A stretch of DNA of 64,000 nucleotides from Nevskia sp. (GTDB lineage: Bacteria > Pseudomonadota > Gammaproteobacteria > Nevskiales > Nevskiaceae): the NCBI RefSeq assembly GCF_021732705.1, contig NZ_JAKFUM010000016.1:176988-240987 (forward strand), written 5' to 3'. The notes beneath the pieces are model-generated. The model saw only the letters and a list, made by a program, of their open reading frames with translations. It did not search any database and was not told where the DNA came from. The position numbers and the translations under genes were made by a program. The number at the start of each line of letters is the position of its first letter. The first letter of the stretch is position 1. Positions 9,092 through 17,220 of this stretch are shown here, one piece after another.

Positions 9092-9439
9092 TTAGCTGGT
9101 CTTGATCCGGAGATCGTTCTTGACCGACTTCACGCCCTTCTGCTGCCGGGCCACGGCAATGGCACGTTCGATCTGGTTCTGGCTGTTGACGAAGCCGCTG
9201 AGCTGGACATCGCCGCGAAAGGTCTCGACGTTGATGTCGAACGACTTGATGTCCGCTTCCGCCAGCAGCGCCGCCTTGACGCTGGTGGTGATCGCGGTGT
9301 CGTCGAAGTACTCGCCGGTACTTTCGGTGGTGCGGGTCGCCGCGCAGCCGACGGCGCTGATAAGGCACAGCCCGAACACGGATGCCGCGATCAGGCGGCG
9401 GGAAATGGTCATCGTGGGCGACGGGGCGTAATCGTTCAT
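9092..9439 (-). CDS. BON-domain lipoprotein 2
   Basis: 115 residues from the ATG at 9439 (an alternative ATG is at 9412). The N-terminal hydrophobic segment LIAASVFGLCLISAVGC ends in a Cys that could be lipidated, although the lipobox has Ala at -3. A BON domain fills the rest: DDTAITTSVKAALLAEADI, then INVETFRGDVQLSGFV and a final helix with IAVARQQKGV, as in OsmY. The start at 9439 is favoured because it puts the upstream -24/-12-like element at the same distance as in the other two BON genes of the window. It lies 110 nt after the hybrid kinase gene and 93 nt before the glycosyltransferase. Confidence 0.82.
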   Translation of the reverse strand: MNDYAPSPTMTISRRLIAASVFGLCLISAVGCAATRTTESTGEYFDDTAITTSVKAALLAEADIKSFDINVETFRGDVQLSGFVNSQNQIERAIAVARQQKGVKSVKNDLRIKTS

Positions 9440-9487
9440 GGTGCGGTTCAGGGATTGCGAGCCACGGTTGGCTCTGCTGCCTCCACC

Positions 9488-9502
9488 GCACTTGCCGTTC
9501 CC
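9488..9502 (-). promoter_or_regulatory. Putative sigma-54 (-24/-12) promoter of BON gene 2
   Basis: Minus strand CGC-GGGAACGGCAAGTGC-GG: GG and GC 10 nt apart, near -12 base 49 nt from the ATG at 9439. It lies in the short space between the kinase stop and the BON start, so it would drive BON gene 2 and the glycosyltransferase independently of the kinase. Second of three copies of the element. Confidence 0.5.
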
Positions 9503-9549
9503 GCGACCCCGCGCGCGATCGCGCGACCGTGCCGCAGCGCAGCCGCCAG

Positions 9550-11721
9550 TCACCCGCTCTGGCGATGCCGGACCAGCGCCGCGATCGTGGCGATCAGCTC
9601 GCCGACCATCACCGGCTTGGCCAGATGCATGACGAAGCCGGCGTCGTGCGCGCGGATCCGGTCCTCGTTCTGCGCGAACGCGGTCAGCGCGATCGCCGGC
9701 ACCGGATCACTGCCGGCGAGCCGCTCGGTCAGGCGGATGCGGCGCAGCGTTTCGTAGCCGTCGGTGCCGGGCATGGCGATGTCGCAGATCAGCACGTCCG
9801 GCCGCGGCCACGACGAATCGGGCTCGAAGCGCCGCGCCGCTTCGTCGCCGGATTCGATGCCATCGACCACCGCACCGGCCTGCACCAGCAGCACGGCCAG
9901 CGAGTCGCGGGCCTCATGGTGGTCATCGACCAGCATCAGGCGCGCGCCATCGAGACCGGGCAACCCCGACAGCGGTGCCGGCTGCGCGCAGGCACGCGGC
10001 GCAGCGGCGGCATCGGCACGCAGCGGCAGCGATACGGTGAACGTCGCACCCTGCCCCGGCCCGAGGCTGTGCGCGGCGACGCTGCCGCCATGCCGTTCGC
10101 ACAGATGCCGGACCAGCATCAGGCCGAGGCCGAGGCCGTCGTGGCCGCGGCTGTTGCCGGTCTCGTCGCGCTGGAAGCGGTCGAACAGGTGCGGAATGAA
10201 ATCGCCGCGGATGCCGCGGCCGTCGTCGCGGACCCGGATCACGGCGTGGGCGCCGCTGCTGTCTTCGCCGCAGCGGCCGCTCAGCCAGACGTTGCCGCCG
10301 GCCGGCGTGAACTTGATCGCGTTCGACAGCAGGTTCCAGACGATCTGCTGCAGGCGGTCGGCATCGCCATCGAGCATCGCATCGGCCAGCGCGAGGTCGA
10401 CGTGAAACTCGATGCGCTTCTCGCGCGCGCGAACGTCGACGCTGGCTGCGGCGGCCAGCACGATCGGCGTCAGCAGCAGCGGCCCGAGGCTCAGGCTGAG
10501 CTTGCCGGCGACGATGCGGGTGGCATCGAGCAGATCGTCGATCAGGCGCACCTGCTGCTCGACGCCGGTGCGGATGCCGGCCACCGCGCGCCGCGCCAGC
10601 AGCGCCGAGGCATCGGCCGGCGCATCGACGGGCCGGCGCCACTGCGATTCCAGCACGTGGGCCCAGCTCTGGATGCCGTTCAGCGGCGAGCGCAGTTCAT
10701 GCGAAACGATGGCGAGGAACTCGTCGCGGCTGCGGGCCGCGGCTTCCGCCTGCCGTCGCGCGAGATGCTCGCTGTCGAGCAGGCGGTCGCGCTCGTGCTG
10801 CGTGCGCATGCGTTCGCTGAAGTCGTAGACGATCAGCAGTACCGATTCGATCGCACCGTCGCGATCGAACTCGGGCACGCCGCGCGCCACGAAATGCCGG
10901 GTCTCATTGGCCGATGGAGAGTCGATCGAGAAGCTGGCCGAGCACTCGGCCGCGCGTGCGAACACCTCGATCACCATGTCGGTGGTCGCCACGACGTAGC
11001 GGTCCGGAAAGCCGAGCTCCGGGGCGGTGAGACCGGCGCACTGTTCGGCGCGCACGTCGAACGCGGTTTCGGCGGCCCGGTTCAGGTACAGATAGCGCAG
11101 TTCGCGGTCGAGCCGGGCGATGGTGTCCGGTGCGTTCTCGGACAAGGTCTTGAACTCGCGTTCGCGCTCGTGCAGCCGGCCCTGCGAGATCTTGCGCTCG
11201 GTGATGTCCTCGATCACGGCGACGAAGCCGCGGATCGCGTTCTGCTCGTCGTATTCCGGCACATAGGTCGCGTGAATGTGGCGCGGTCCGGACGGCGTCG
11301 GCCGGACTGCCTCGAAGTCGACGGTCCAGCCGGCCAGCACCTGCTCGAGTCGGCCGAGCACGACCTTGAACGCGGCATCGCCGAGAATCTCCGCCATCGG
11401 CTGGCCGATCACGTCGTCGGCGTTGCGTTTCGACAGGCTGCGCAGATAGGCGGCGTTGACGAAGCGGTAGCGCAGGTCGCGGTCGATCCGGGCAATGCCG
11501 ACCGGCACGGCGCTGGTGACGATCCGCAGCTCGCTCTCGCAATCGAACAGGCGTTGCTCGCACGCCTTCAGGCGCGCGGCCAGCACCCGGTTGGCGGCCT
11601 GCAGCGCGTCCGGCGACCGCATCGCGGCGCCGCTGCCGTCCGTGACCGCCGCGTCGTCGGCTGCGTCCGGTCGCGGCGCCGACCGGCGCGCGCCGCCGGC
11701 GGCGGCAGGCGGGCCGTTCAA
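9550..11721 (-). CDS. PAS-PAS hybrid histidine kinase with C-terminal receiver
   Basis: About 723 residues if the TTG at 11721 is used; that codon overlaps the stop of the upstream regulator (TTGA), which suggests translational coupling. An ATG at 11622 is the alternative. Order: two PAS domains (AVPVGIARIDRDLRYRFVN and APDTIARLDRELRYLYLNRA), a HisKA dimerisation domain with the phosphorylated His in SHELRSPLNGI, an HATPase domain (NLLSNAIKFTPAGG; RVRDDGRGI; GLGLGLMLVR) and a receiver (LMLVDDHHEARDS; phospho-Asp in LICDIAMPGTDG; lysine in AKPV). No membrane segment, so it is probably a cytoplasmic sensor. It is the obvious partner of the sigma-54 response regulator encoded just upstream. Confidence 0.9.
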   Translation of the reverse strand: MNGPPAAAGGARRSAPRPDAADDAAVTDGSGAAMRSPDALQAANRVLAARLKACEQRLFDCESELRIVTSAVPVGIARIDRDLRYRFVNAAYLRSLSKRNADDVIGQPMAEILGDAAFKVVLGRLEQVLAGWTVDFEAVRPTPSGPRHIHATYVPEYDEQNAIRGFVAVIEDITERKISQGRLHEREREFKTLSENAPDTIARLDRELRYLYLNRAAETAFDVRAEQCAGLTAPELGFPDRYVVATTDMVIEVFARAAECSASFSIDSPSANETRHFVARGVPEFDRDGAIESVLLIVYDFSERMRTQHERDRLLDSEHLARRQAEAAARSRDEFLAIVSHELRSPLNGIQSWAHVLESQWRRPVDAPADASALLARRAVAGIRTGVEQQVRLIDDLLDATRIVAGKLSLSLGPLLLTPIVLAAAASVDVRAREKRIEFHVDLALADAMLDGDADRLQQIVWNLLSNAIKFTPAGGNVWLSGRCGEDSSGAHAVIRVRDDGRGIRGDFIPHLFDRFQRDETGNSRGHDGLGLGLMLVRHLCERHGGSVAAHSLGPGQGATFTVSLPLRADAAAAPRACAQPAPLSGLPGLDGARLMLVDDHHEARDSLAVLLVQAGAVVDGIESGDEAARRFEPDSSWPRPDVLICDIAMPGTDGYETLRRIRLTERLAGSDPVPAIALTAFAQNEDRIRAHDAGFVMHLAKPVMVGELIATIAALVRHRQSG

Positions 11722-13121
11722 TCGGGCCCGGTGGCCGACATGGCATCGCCACCCGCGAGCGCCGGCAAGACACCGCCGTGCGGCTGCAGCCCGTAGGCTT
11801 CCAGCCGGTTGTACAAGGTCTTCAGGCTGATGCCGAGCTGCTCGGCGGTGTACTTGCGAACGCCGCCGCACTGTTCGAGCGCTGCGAGGATCAGCTGCTT
11901 CTCGGCATCCGCCAGCGACATGCCCAGCGGGATCTCGACCACCGATTCCGCCGCCACGACCACCGGCGCGATCGTGAAGCGCTGCGAGTGATCGGCGTCG
12001 ATCAGCGCATCGCCCATGATCCAGGCCCGCTGCACCCAGTTGCGCAGCTCGCGGACATTGCCCGGCCAGTGATGCTCGGCGAGTCGCGCAAGCCCGCCGG
12101 GCGCGAATGCCTTCGCCGTGCCGTGCTGGGTGTTCAGCTCCGCGAGGAAGCGCTCCGCCAGCCGTTGCAGATCGCCTTCGCGGTCGCGCAGCGGCGGCAT
12201 CCGGATCGGGAACACGTTCAGGCGATGGTAGAGATCGGCGCGAAAGCGGCCGGCGGCGACTGCGGCTTCCGGATCGCGGTTGGTCGCGGCGATCACGCGG
12301 ACATCGGACTCGACTTCGCGATCGGTGCCGATGCGCATGAAACTGCCGGTTTCGAGCACGCGCAGCAGCTTCACCTGCAGATCGACCGGCATTTCGGTGA
12401 TCTCGTCGAGAAACAGCGTGCCGCCGTTGGCGCGCTCGAAATAGCCGCGATGCTGGCGCTCGGCGCCGGTGAAGCTGCCCCGTTCGTGGCCGAACATCTC
12501 GCTTTCGATCAGGTTCGGCGAGATCGCGCCGCAGTTCACCGCCATGAATGGCTGGCGCGGGCGCCGGCTCATGTCGTGCAGCGTCTGCGCGACCAGTTCC
12601 TTGCCGGTGCCGCTTTCGCCGATCAGCAGCACGGTCGCATCGGTCGGCGCCACGCGGGCGATCTGGTCGTACAGCGCCAGCATCGACGGCGAGCGGCCGA
12701 GCAGATGGCCGAAGAAGCCGGCGCGCGGCAGTTCCCGGGCATGACCGTTCAGGCCCTTGGCATCACAGGCCTTGGCGACGCGCGACAGGATCGCCCGCAG
12801 CCGCTCGACATTGACCGGCTTCACCAGATAGTCCGCGGCATCGGCGCGCAGGCCGGCGATCGCGCTGTCGAGCGTGGCATTGCCGGTGATGACGATGATC
12901 TCGGTCGGCCGCCGGGCATCCATCGCCTTGATCAGCTCCAGTCCTTCGCCATCGGGCAGATGCAGGTCGATCAGGACCACATCCGGATGCTGACGCGTCA
13001 GCTGGATATGGGCATCGCGCAGGGTGCCGGCTGCCGTGGTGGTGAATCCTTCCGCCTCGACCAGCGCGGCCATCGCTTCCCGCGTGTTCCGATCGTCATC
13101 GACGATAAGGACATGTGCCAT
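11718..13121 (-). CDS. NtrC-type sigma-54-dependent response regulator
   Basis: 467 residues. Start at the ATG at 13121 (GGGGA upstream), where the receiver begins [10 protein letters not shown]; phospho-acceptor Asp in [11 protein letters not shown], Lys in LVKPV. The AAA+ domain has Walker A GESGTGKE, a GAFTGA loop in the form GSFTGA (contacts sigma-54), Walker [10 protein letters not shown] and the arginine-containing sensor segments. A Fis-type HTH ends the protein ([20 protein letters not shown]). It should activate sigma-54 promoters after phosphorylation, probably by the adjacent hybrid kinase; the rpoN gene and four putative sigma-54 promoters lie within 10 kb. It follows the yqjK-like gene by 93 nt. 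Confidence 0.93.
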   Translation of the reverse strand: MAHVLIVDDDRNTREAMAALVEAEGFTTTAAGTLRDAHIQLTRQHPDVVLIDLHLPDGEGLELIKAMDARRPTEIIVITGNATLDSAIAGLRADAADYLVKPVNVERLRAILSRVAKACDAKGLNGHARELPRAGFFGHLLGRSPSMLALYDQIARVAPTDATVLLIGESGTGKELVAQTLHDMSRRPRQPFMAVNCGAISPNLIESEMFGHERGSFTGAERQHRGYFERANGGTLFLDEITEMPVDLQVKLLRVLETGSFMRIGTDREVESDVRVIAATNRDPEAAVAAGRFRADLYHRLNVFPIRMPPLRDREGDLQRLAERFLAELNTQHGTAKAFAPGGLARLAEHHWPGNVRELRNWVQRAWIMGDALIDADHSQRFTIAPVVVAAESVVEIPLGMSLADAEKQLILAALEQCGGVRKYTAEQLGISLKTLYNRLEAYGLQPHGGVLPALAGGDAMSATGPD

Positions 13122-13214
13122 TCGTGTCCCCGTGGACGAAGGCCGCGCTTGGCGCGACACCCGACGACGGTGACAGATGAAGGCGCTACGCTGTGTTCGT
13201 TAACGCACGAATCA

Positions 13215-13802
13215 TTAATTCCGCGGCACGGGCTGATCCGGTCCGCGCGGCGCTGTCCGATCGCCCGGCGGTCCGGTGGCCGTCGTCGATCCCTGCCCGC
13301 CATCGCTGTCCCAGCGATTGATCTCGGCGCGGGTCGCCGTCGGTATCGCCGCCGGTGTGCGGCTCAAGGGCGGCTTCGGCAGCCGCAGCGGTGCGGTTGC
13401 TGCGGAGACCAGCGCCCGCAGCTGTCGCGCCATCTGCCACAGCGCCAGCGCCTGCTGCAGCCAACTGCTCCAGCCCTGACGCTGGCGGGCCTGACCCGGC
13501 AGCATCGGGCTGCGCAGCAGGCGGCGGCACAGCCAGATCGCCGCCAGCAGCGCCAGCGCCGCCGGCCAGCCGGGCCACCACGCGATCACGCGACGCCCGG
13601 CCCGCTCGATCGCTCGAACCGGCGGCTCCAGCCGCTGCAGGCTGTCGCGCAGTTCCTCCCGATTCCGGCCGATGCGCGCCTGCACGTCCGCCAGCAGCAG
13701 CGCACGCCCGGCCGGGCTGTGCCGCACCGCCTCCGGCAGCGTGCGATCGGATGGCGCGACCCCATCCGGCGCCGACCGATCCCGCTTGTCGGGCGCGGTC
13801 AT
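13215..13802 (-). CDS. YqjK-like membrane-associated protein
   Basis: 195 residues with a cytoplasmic Arg-rich N-terminal half (RNREELRDSLQRLEPPVRAI), one or two hydrophobic segments near residues 75-95 (WPAALALLAAIWLCRRLL) and a Pro/Ser/Thr-rich tail that looks disordered. Its ATG overlaps the stop of the YqjE-like gene (ATGA at 13802-13799). Sequence alone would not name it; position after DUF883 and holin-X family genes matches yqjK in the yqjD-yqjE-yqjK operon of enterics. Role unknown. Confidence 0.6.
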   Translation of the reverse strand: MTAPDKRDRSAPDGVAPSDRTLPEAVRHSPAGRALLLADVQARIGRNREELRDSLQRLEPPVRAIERAGRRVIAWWPGWPAALALLAAIWLCRRLLRSPMLPGQARQRQGWSSWLQQALALWQMARQLRALVSAATAPLRLPKPPLSRTPAAIPTATRAEINRWDSDGGQGSTTATGPPGDRTAPRGPDQPVPRN

Positions 13803-14263
13803 CGCGATGCTCCCGCCGGCACGCCGTCAGGCCGGCGCTCGCGGGTGCCGAGATCCCGCGCGATCTCGCCCAGGGTCGCGTCGAACAGCGTCGAATGCGC
13901 CACGGCCCGATAGCGTGCGATTGCGACACCGGCCGCGATGACGATCGCCAGCACCAGACCGATCAGCACCGGCAGCCGCTGCGGCGTGTCCCAGACCAGC
14001 GCCACGGCGAGCAGGATCAGCACCTGCGCGCCGAGGAACAGCAGCAGCGCCACGATCGCGCCGCGTTGCAGCGACTGCCCGAGCCGCAGCCGCTCCGTCG
14101 CCAGCTCGCAGGCGGCCAGCGCGGCCCGACACTGCACGCCATCGGCGAGCTGCCGCGCGAGCGTCCACAACAGCTCGGCCAGCGGTTCCGACGGCTGCGC
14201 CGCCGGTTCCGCCCGAACCGATGCGCGCGGCTGTGGTGCAGGCGTGAGAGGCGGCACAGCCAT
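13799..14263 (-). CDS. YqjE-like phage-holin family (Holin-X superfamily) membrane protein
   Basis: 154 residues starting at the ATG at 14263, 4 nt after the DUF883 gene. An N-terminal Pro-rich stretch precedes an amphipathic helix (LLWTLARQLADGVQCRAALAACELATE) and two adjacent transmembrane helices (IVALLLFLGAQVLILLAVALVW and LIGLVLAIVIAAGVAIARY). This layout is that of the YqjE/Actinobacterial Holin-X family, inner-membrane proteins found with YqjD. It overlaps the next gene by 4 nt. Role unknown; stationary phase or stress association is inferred from the family. Confidence 0.72.
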   Translation of the reverse strand: MAVPPLTPAPQPRASVRAEPAAQPSEPLAELLWTLARQLADGVQCRAALAACELATERLRLGQSLQRGAIVALLLFLGAQVLILLAVALVWDTPQRLPVLIGLVLAIVIAAGVAIARYRAVAHSTLFDATLGEIARDLGTRERRPDGVPAGASR

Positions 14264-14267
14264 CGCG

Positions 14268-14618
14268 TCAGCGACGCGAGCGACGCAGGAAGAAGCCGAT
14301 CGCCAGCCCCAGCGTGGCCGCCGCGGCAATCGCCTGCCATGGCCGTTCGTGAACGTAGGTGTCGGTGGCGCTGGCGGCTTCCCGACCCTTTTCGAGCGCG
14401 TACTGCTGGGCGTGGTCGATCTGTGCCTTGGTCGCCTTCAGACTGTCGTCGAGTCGCGTCCGCAGTGCCGCGATGCCGTCATGCGTGATGGTCGAGGTGC
14501 CCTCGAGCAGTGCTTCGGCGTGATGCGCGAGATCGCGGGTCGCTTCACGCGTGGTGGCGGCGAAATCCGCGCCGTCGGCGCGGACCGTGCTGTCCTGTTG
14601 TCGGTTGAGATCGCTCAT
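14268..14618 (-). CDS. DUF883 (ElaB/YqjD-like) membrane-anchored protein
   Basis: 116 residues: a long hydrophilic coiled-coil region (residues 20-85, with DDSLKATKAQIDHAQQYALEKGREAA), the signature VHERPWQAIAAAATLGLAIGF, one C-terminal membrane helix and a basic RRSRR end. E. coli YqjD and ElaB of this family bind ribosomes at the inner membrane in stationary phase; that function is established there, only inferred here. AGGAG lies about 10 nt upstream of the ATG. First of a tightly packed three-gene unit. Confidence 0.88.
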   Translation of the reverse strand: MSDLNRQQDSTVRADGADFAATTREATRDLAHHAEALLEGTSTITHDGIAALRTRLDDSLKATKAQIDHAQQYALEKGREAASATDTYVHERPWQAIAAAATLGLAIGFFLRRSRR

Positions 14619-14719
14619 ATAGGAAATGCTCCTGGTGCTTGGATGCTGCAGATGGGACGGCGGCGATGGCCGCCGCCGCGTGAAAGCGGGGTTGATCGGA
14701 CGGCGGTCGCCGTGGCCGC

Positions 14720-15331
14720 TCAGTAGGACGATGGCGCCTTGAGCGGCGCGGGACTGACGACAAGGCGGTTGTCGACATGACTGACGCCGTCGACGCCGCG
14801 CGTGACGGCAGATGCGCGGTTGCTCAGGCGAGCGCTGGCCACCTCGCCGCTCAGCAGCAGCGAGCCGTCATGGGTTTCCACGCGGATCGTGCCGCCATCG
14901 AGCCCGGGGGTGGCCCGCAGCATCGCTTCGGCGCTGGCGGTGATGCTGGCATCGTCCGGCGGCGTGCCCTCGCGCAGTGCCAGCGGCACGTACGGGTCGG
15001 TGGCGGCAGCGCCGCCACTGCGGGATTCCGGCGTGGCGCGAAATGGCGCCGGCACCGAGATGCCGATGTCCTGCGTGTCCGAGTAGACGCGGCTGCCAAG
15101 GGTGCGACCCGCCTGGATCGGCGGCGTGCCGTCACCTGCGATCGCCACGGTCGGCGGCAGCACGTAGCGGTTCGGCTGCGGCTCGGCTTCGCAGGCGGCC
15201 AGCCACAGCCACAGCACCAGACCGCTCAGCGCCAGCAAGGCGGTCGTCCGATGCCCGCGGGCCTCCGGCTCAGGCCGTGCAAGGGCACGGCTGGCGATGC
15301 TGGGAACTGCGGACCGGCGGGATCGATTCAT
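14720..15331 (-). CDS. BON-domain lipoprotein 3
   Basis: 203 residues from the ATG at 15331. A long basic N-terminus leads into a hydrophobic segment, TTALLALSGLVLWLWLAAC, whose Cys is a likely lipidation site (LAAC lipobox). Residues about 50-120 are a Pro/Ala-rich linker; the BON domain (about 125-195) includes DASITASAEAMLRATPGL, IRVETHDGSLLLSGEV and VTRGVDGVSHVDNRLVV. Larger than BON proteins 1 and 2 because of the linker. It is divergent from the receiver-less sigma-54 activator gene, with a -24/-12-like element and a palindrome in the shared 251-bp intergenic region. Confidence 0.8.
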   Translation of the reverse strand: MNRSRRSAVPSIASRALARPEPEARGHRTTALLALSGLVLWLWLAACEAEPQPNRYVLPPTVAIAGDGTPPIQAGRTLGSRVYSDTQDIGISVPAPFRATPESRSGGAAATDPYVPLALREGTPPDDASITASAEAMLRATPGLDGGTIRVETHDGSLLLSGEVASARLSNRASAVTRGVDGVSHVDNRLVVSPAPLKAPSSY

Positions 15332-15379
15332 CGAAGGGGGCTCGGGGCGCGCCGCAATGACGGCGCTGAACCCGAGTTC

Positions 15380-15394
15380 GCAGCCGCCGTGCCC
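15380..15394 (-). promoter_or_regulatory. Putative sigma-54 (-24/-12) promoter of BON gene 3
   Basis: Minus strand CGC-GGGCACGGCGGCTGC-GAAC. This copy is closest to consensus: GGCACG is exact and GG/GC spacing is 10 nt. Near -12 base is 49 nt from the BON-3 ATG. It could also feed the downstream yqjDEK-like and two-component genes, all on the same strand. Confidence 0.55.
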
Positions 15395-15480
15395 GCGCTG
15401 AAGGCGCCTGCTGGCGGCGCTGGGAACGCGTGCATCGACGCCGCGATGCCGCGAACACCGGCGGCGCGTAATTCCTACCG

Positions 15481-15495
15481 GCACGCTTGCCGTGC
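15481..15495. promoter_or_regulatory. Palindrome upstream of BON gene 3, candidate activator site
   Basis: GCACG-cttgc-CGTGC. It lies about 100 nt upstream of the putative sigma-54 promoter at 15380-15394, within the range at which NtrC-type activators bind, and about 90 nt before the activator gene at 15583. No second copy was found near the other two BON promoters, which weakens the case. Confidence 0.3.
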
Positions 15496-15582
15496 GCGGC
15501 TGCCCCCGTGGCGGCCCCGCGACAGCAATGCTCTATGATCGCCGCGACGCAGCGGGCCCCGCGTCTATCTGGAGTGATCGGC

Positions 15583-16623
15583 ATGGCTGATACCCCCGTT
15601 GCTCCGTCCGCCCCGGATGCCGATGCCAACGCCGCATCGCCGACCGTCGCGCTGGTCGGCCGCTCGCCGGCAATGCGCGCGCTGTACGAGCAGATGCGAC
15701 GCGTGGCGCCGACGGAGGCCACGGTGCTGATCGTCGGCGAAAGCGGTTCCGGCAAGGAACGCGTCGCCGAAGGCCTGCATGCGCTGAGCCGCCGGGCCGA
15801 TCGGCCGTTCGTGGCAGTGAACTGCGGCGCGATTTCGCCAAGCCTGATCGAAGCCGAACTGCTCGGTCACGAGAAAGGCAGCTTCACCGGCGCCGAGCGC
15901 CAGCGCGCCGGCTATTTCGAGCGCGCCGACGGCGGCACGATCTTTCTCGACGAAATCACCGAGATGCCGCTGCCGATGCAGGTCAAGCTGCTGCGGGTGC
16001 TGGAGTCGCGCACCTTCCAGCGCGTCGGCGGCAGCCTGCCGGTGACGGTCGATGTCCGCGTGCTCGCCGCGACCAATCGCGATGTCGAACGCGCTGTCCG
16101 CGATGGCCGCTTCCGCGAGGACCTCATGTATCGGCTCGCGGTGTTTCCGCTGTCGGTGCCGAGCCTGCGCGAGCGTGGCGACGACGTGCTGCTGCTCGCC
16201 GAACATTTCCTCGATGAGCTGAACCAGCGCGCCGGCACCCGCAAGACCTTCTCGCGCCGCCTGCTGGCACAGCTTCGGCACCAGACCTGGACCGGCAATG
16301 TCCGCGAGCTGAAGAATGCCGTCAGCCGCGCGTTCATCCTCGGCGACGACACGCTCGAAGCCCCGTCGCGGCACGATCTCGCCGGCGCTGCCGCGGCATC
16401 GGCCGCCAGCGCCGCGAGCCTGCAGGACGGCCGGCTGCGGATCGGCATCGGCGCGCCGCTGGCAGACGCCGAGCAGGCGATGATCGTCGCGACGCTTGAT
16501 CACCATGGTGGCGACAAGCGCCTCGCTGCGCAGACACTCGGCATCAGCCTGAAGACGCTGTACAACCGCCTCGAAAGCTATCGCGGCGGAAGCGCCCCGG
16601 CCGGGCGCGAATCGCCGGGCTGA
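15583..16623 (+). CDS. Sigma-54-dependent activator lacking a receiver domain
   Basis: 346 residues from the ATG at 15583, 8 nt after GGAG. The protein begins almost directly with the AAA+ domain: Walker [15 protein letters not shown] sigma-54 contact loop, Walker [10 protein letters not shown], and sensor segment; a Fis-type HTH ([20 protein letters not shown]) ends it. There is only a 25-residue Ala/Pro-rich leader in place of a sensory domain, as in PspF-type activators that are controlled by a separate protein or by abundance. Its AAA+ and HTH sequences are close to those of the NtrC-type regulator at 11718-13121, so the pair may be duplicates with overlapping targets. Divergent from BON gene 3. 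Confidence 0.9.
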   Translation: MADTPVAPSAPDADANAASPTVALVGRSPAMRALYEQMRRVAPTEATVLIVGESGSGKERVAEGLHALSRRADRPFVAVNCGAISPSLIEAELLGHEKGSFTGAERQRAGYFERADGGTIFLDEITEMPLPMQVKLLRVLESRTFQRVGGSLPVTVDVRVLAATNRDVERAVRDGRFREDLMYRLAVFPLSVPSLRERGDDVLLLAEHFLDELNQRAGTRKTFSRRLLAQLRHQTWTGNVRELKNAVSRAFILGDDTLEAPSRHDLAGAAAASAASAASLQDGRLRIGIGAPLADAEQAMIVATLDHHGGDKRLAAQTLGISLKTLYNRLESYRGGSAPAGRESPG

Positions 16624-16774
16624 GGCGCGAATGTCGCGCGATCGACGCACTGCCAGACTTTTGATCTGTCATCGCATGCCGACCAGCTTCTAGCCTCACG
16701 ACTCATACCAGCGCCGCGCTGCAGTGCCGACCGGCGCTGCCGGACGCGGCCAGATGCCAGCCGGGGAGAACCGC

Positions 16775-17122
16775 ATGTCACTGTTGCAGATCGCTTTCTA
16801 TTTCTTTGCCGCGATCGCTGCCGGCGGCGCGACGATGGCCGCGATGATCGCGATCGGGCTGAAGATTCCGTCGTTCATGGGACCGGGCCACGGCCTCGGC
16901 GGTCTGGCCGCGCTGGGCACGCTGTTCTACGCCAACCTGCACGGTGGCGATGCCACGCCGACGCTGGCGTGGTGGGCGCTGGTGGTCTTTCTCGGCGGGC
17001 TGATCGGCGGCCTGCTGCTGTTCCGCGTGCTGTTCAAGGACCGCACGCCGCTGGCGCTGGTCGCGGTCCATGGCAGTGCCGGCAGTCTTGGCCTGTATCT
17101 GCTGTACGGCGCAGCGTTCTGA
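16775..17122 (+). CDS. Small four-helix membrane protein, unknown
   Basis: 115 residues from the ATG at 16775 (GGGGAGA upstream). Three or four hydrophobic helices: residues 3-28 (LLQIAFYFFAAIAAGGATMAAM), a Gly-rich GPGHGLGGLAALGTLFY helix, WWALVVFLGGLIGGLLLFRVLF, and a C-terminal helix. A conserved-looking GHGLGG in the second helix and HGSAGSLGLYLL near the end suggest a paired-helix repeat. I do not recognise the family. Follows the sigma-54 activator by 151 nt and is followed by a strong hairpin. Confidence 0.7.
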   Translation: MSLLQIAFYFFAAIAAGGATMAAMIAIGLKIPSFMGPGHGLGGLAALGTLFYANLHGGDATPTLAWWALVVFLGGLIGGLLLFRVLFKDRTPLALVAVHGSAGSLGLYLLYGAAF

Positions 17123-17166
17123 AGCACGCGGGGCCGCGCGTCCCGCGCTCATACCAGCGTGACGCT

Positions 17167-17200
17167 CGCGCCGCGCCGGCAGGCTTGTCGGCGCGGCGCG
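17167..17200. terminator. Perfect 12-bp GC hairpin between convergent genes
   Basis: CGCGCCGCGCCG, 10-nt loop, CGGCGCGGCGCG. It separates the small membrane protein gene from the acyl-CoA dehydrogenase on the other strand. No T tract on either side. Confidence 0.5.
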
Positions 17201-17220
17201 GGTGCGGCGGTCGCAGTGCC

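Noticed and set aside
14619-14719. Sigma-54 promoter before the DUF883 gene
   Set aside because: No GC-N10-CC pattern found in the 101 bp upstream; the gene probably depends on upstream transcription or another sigma factor.
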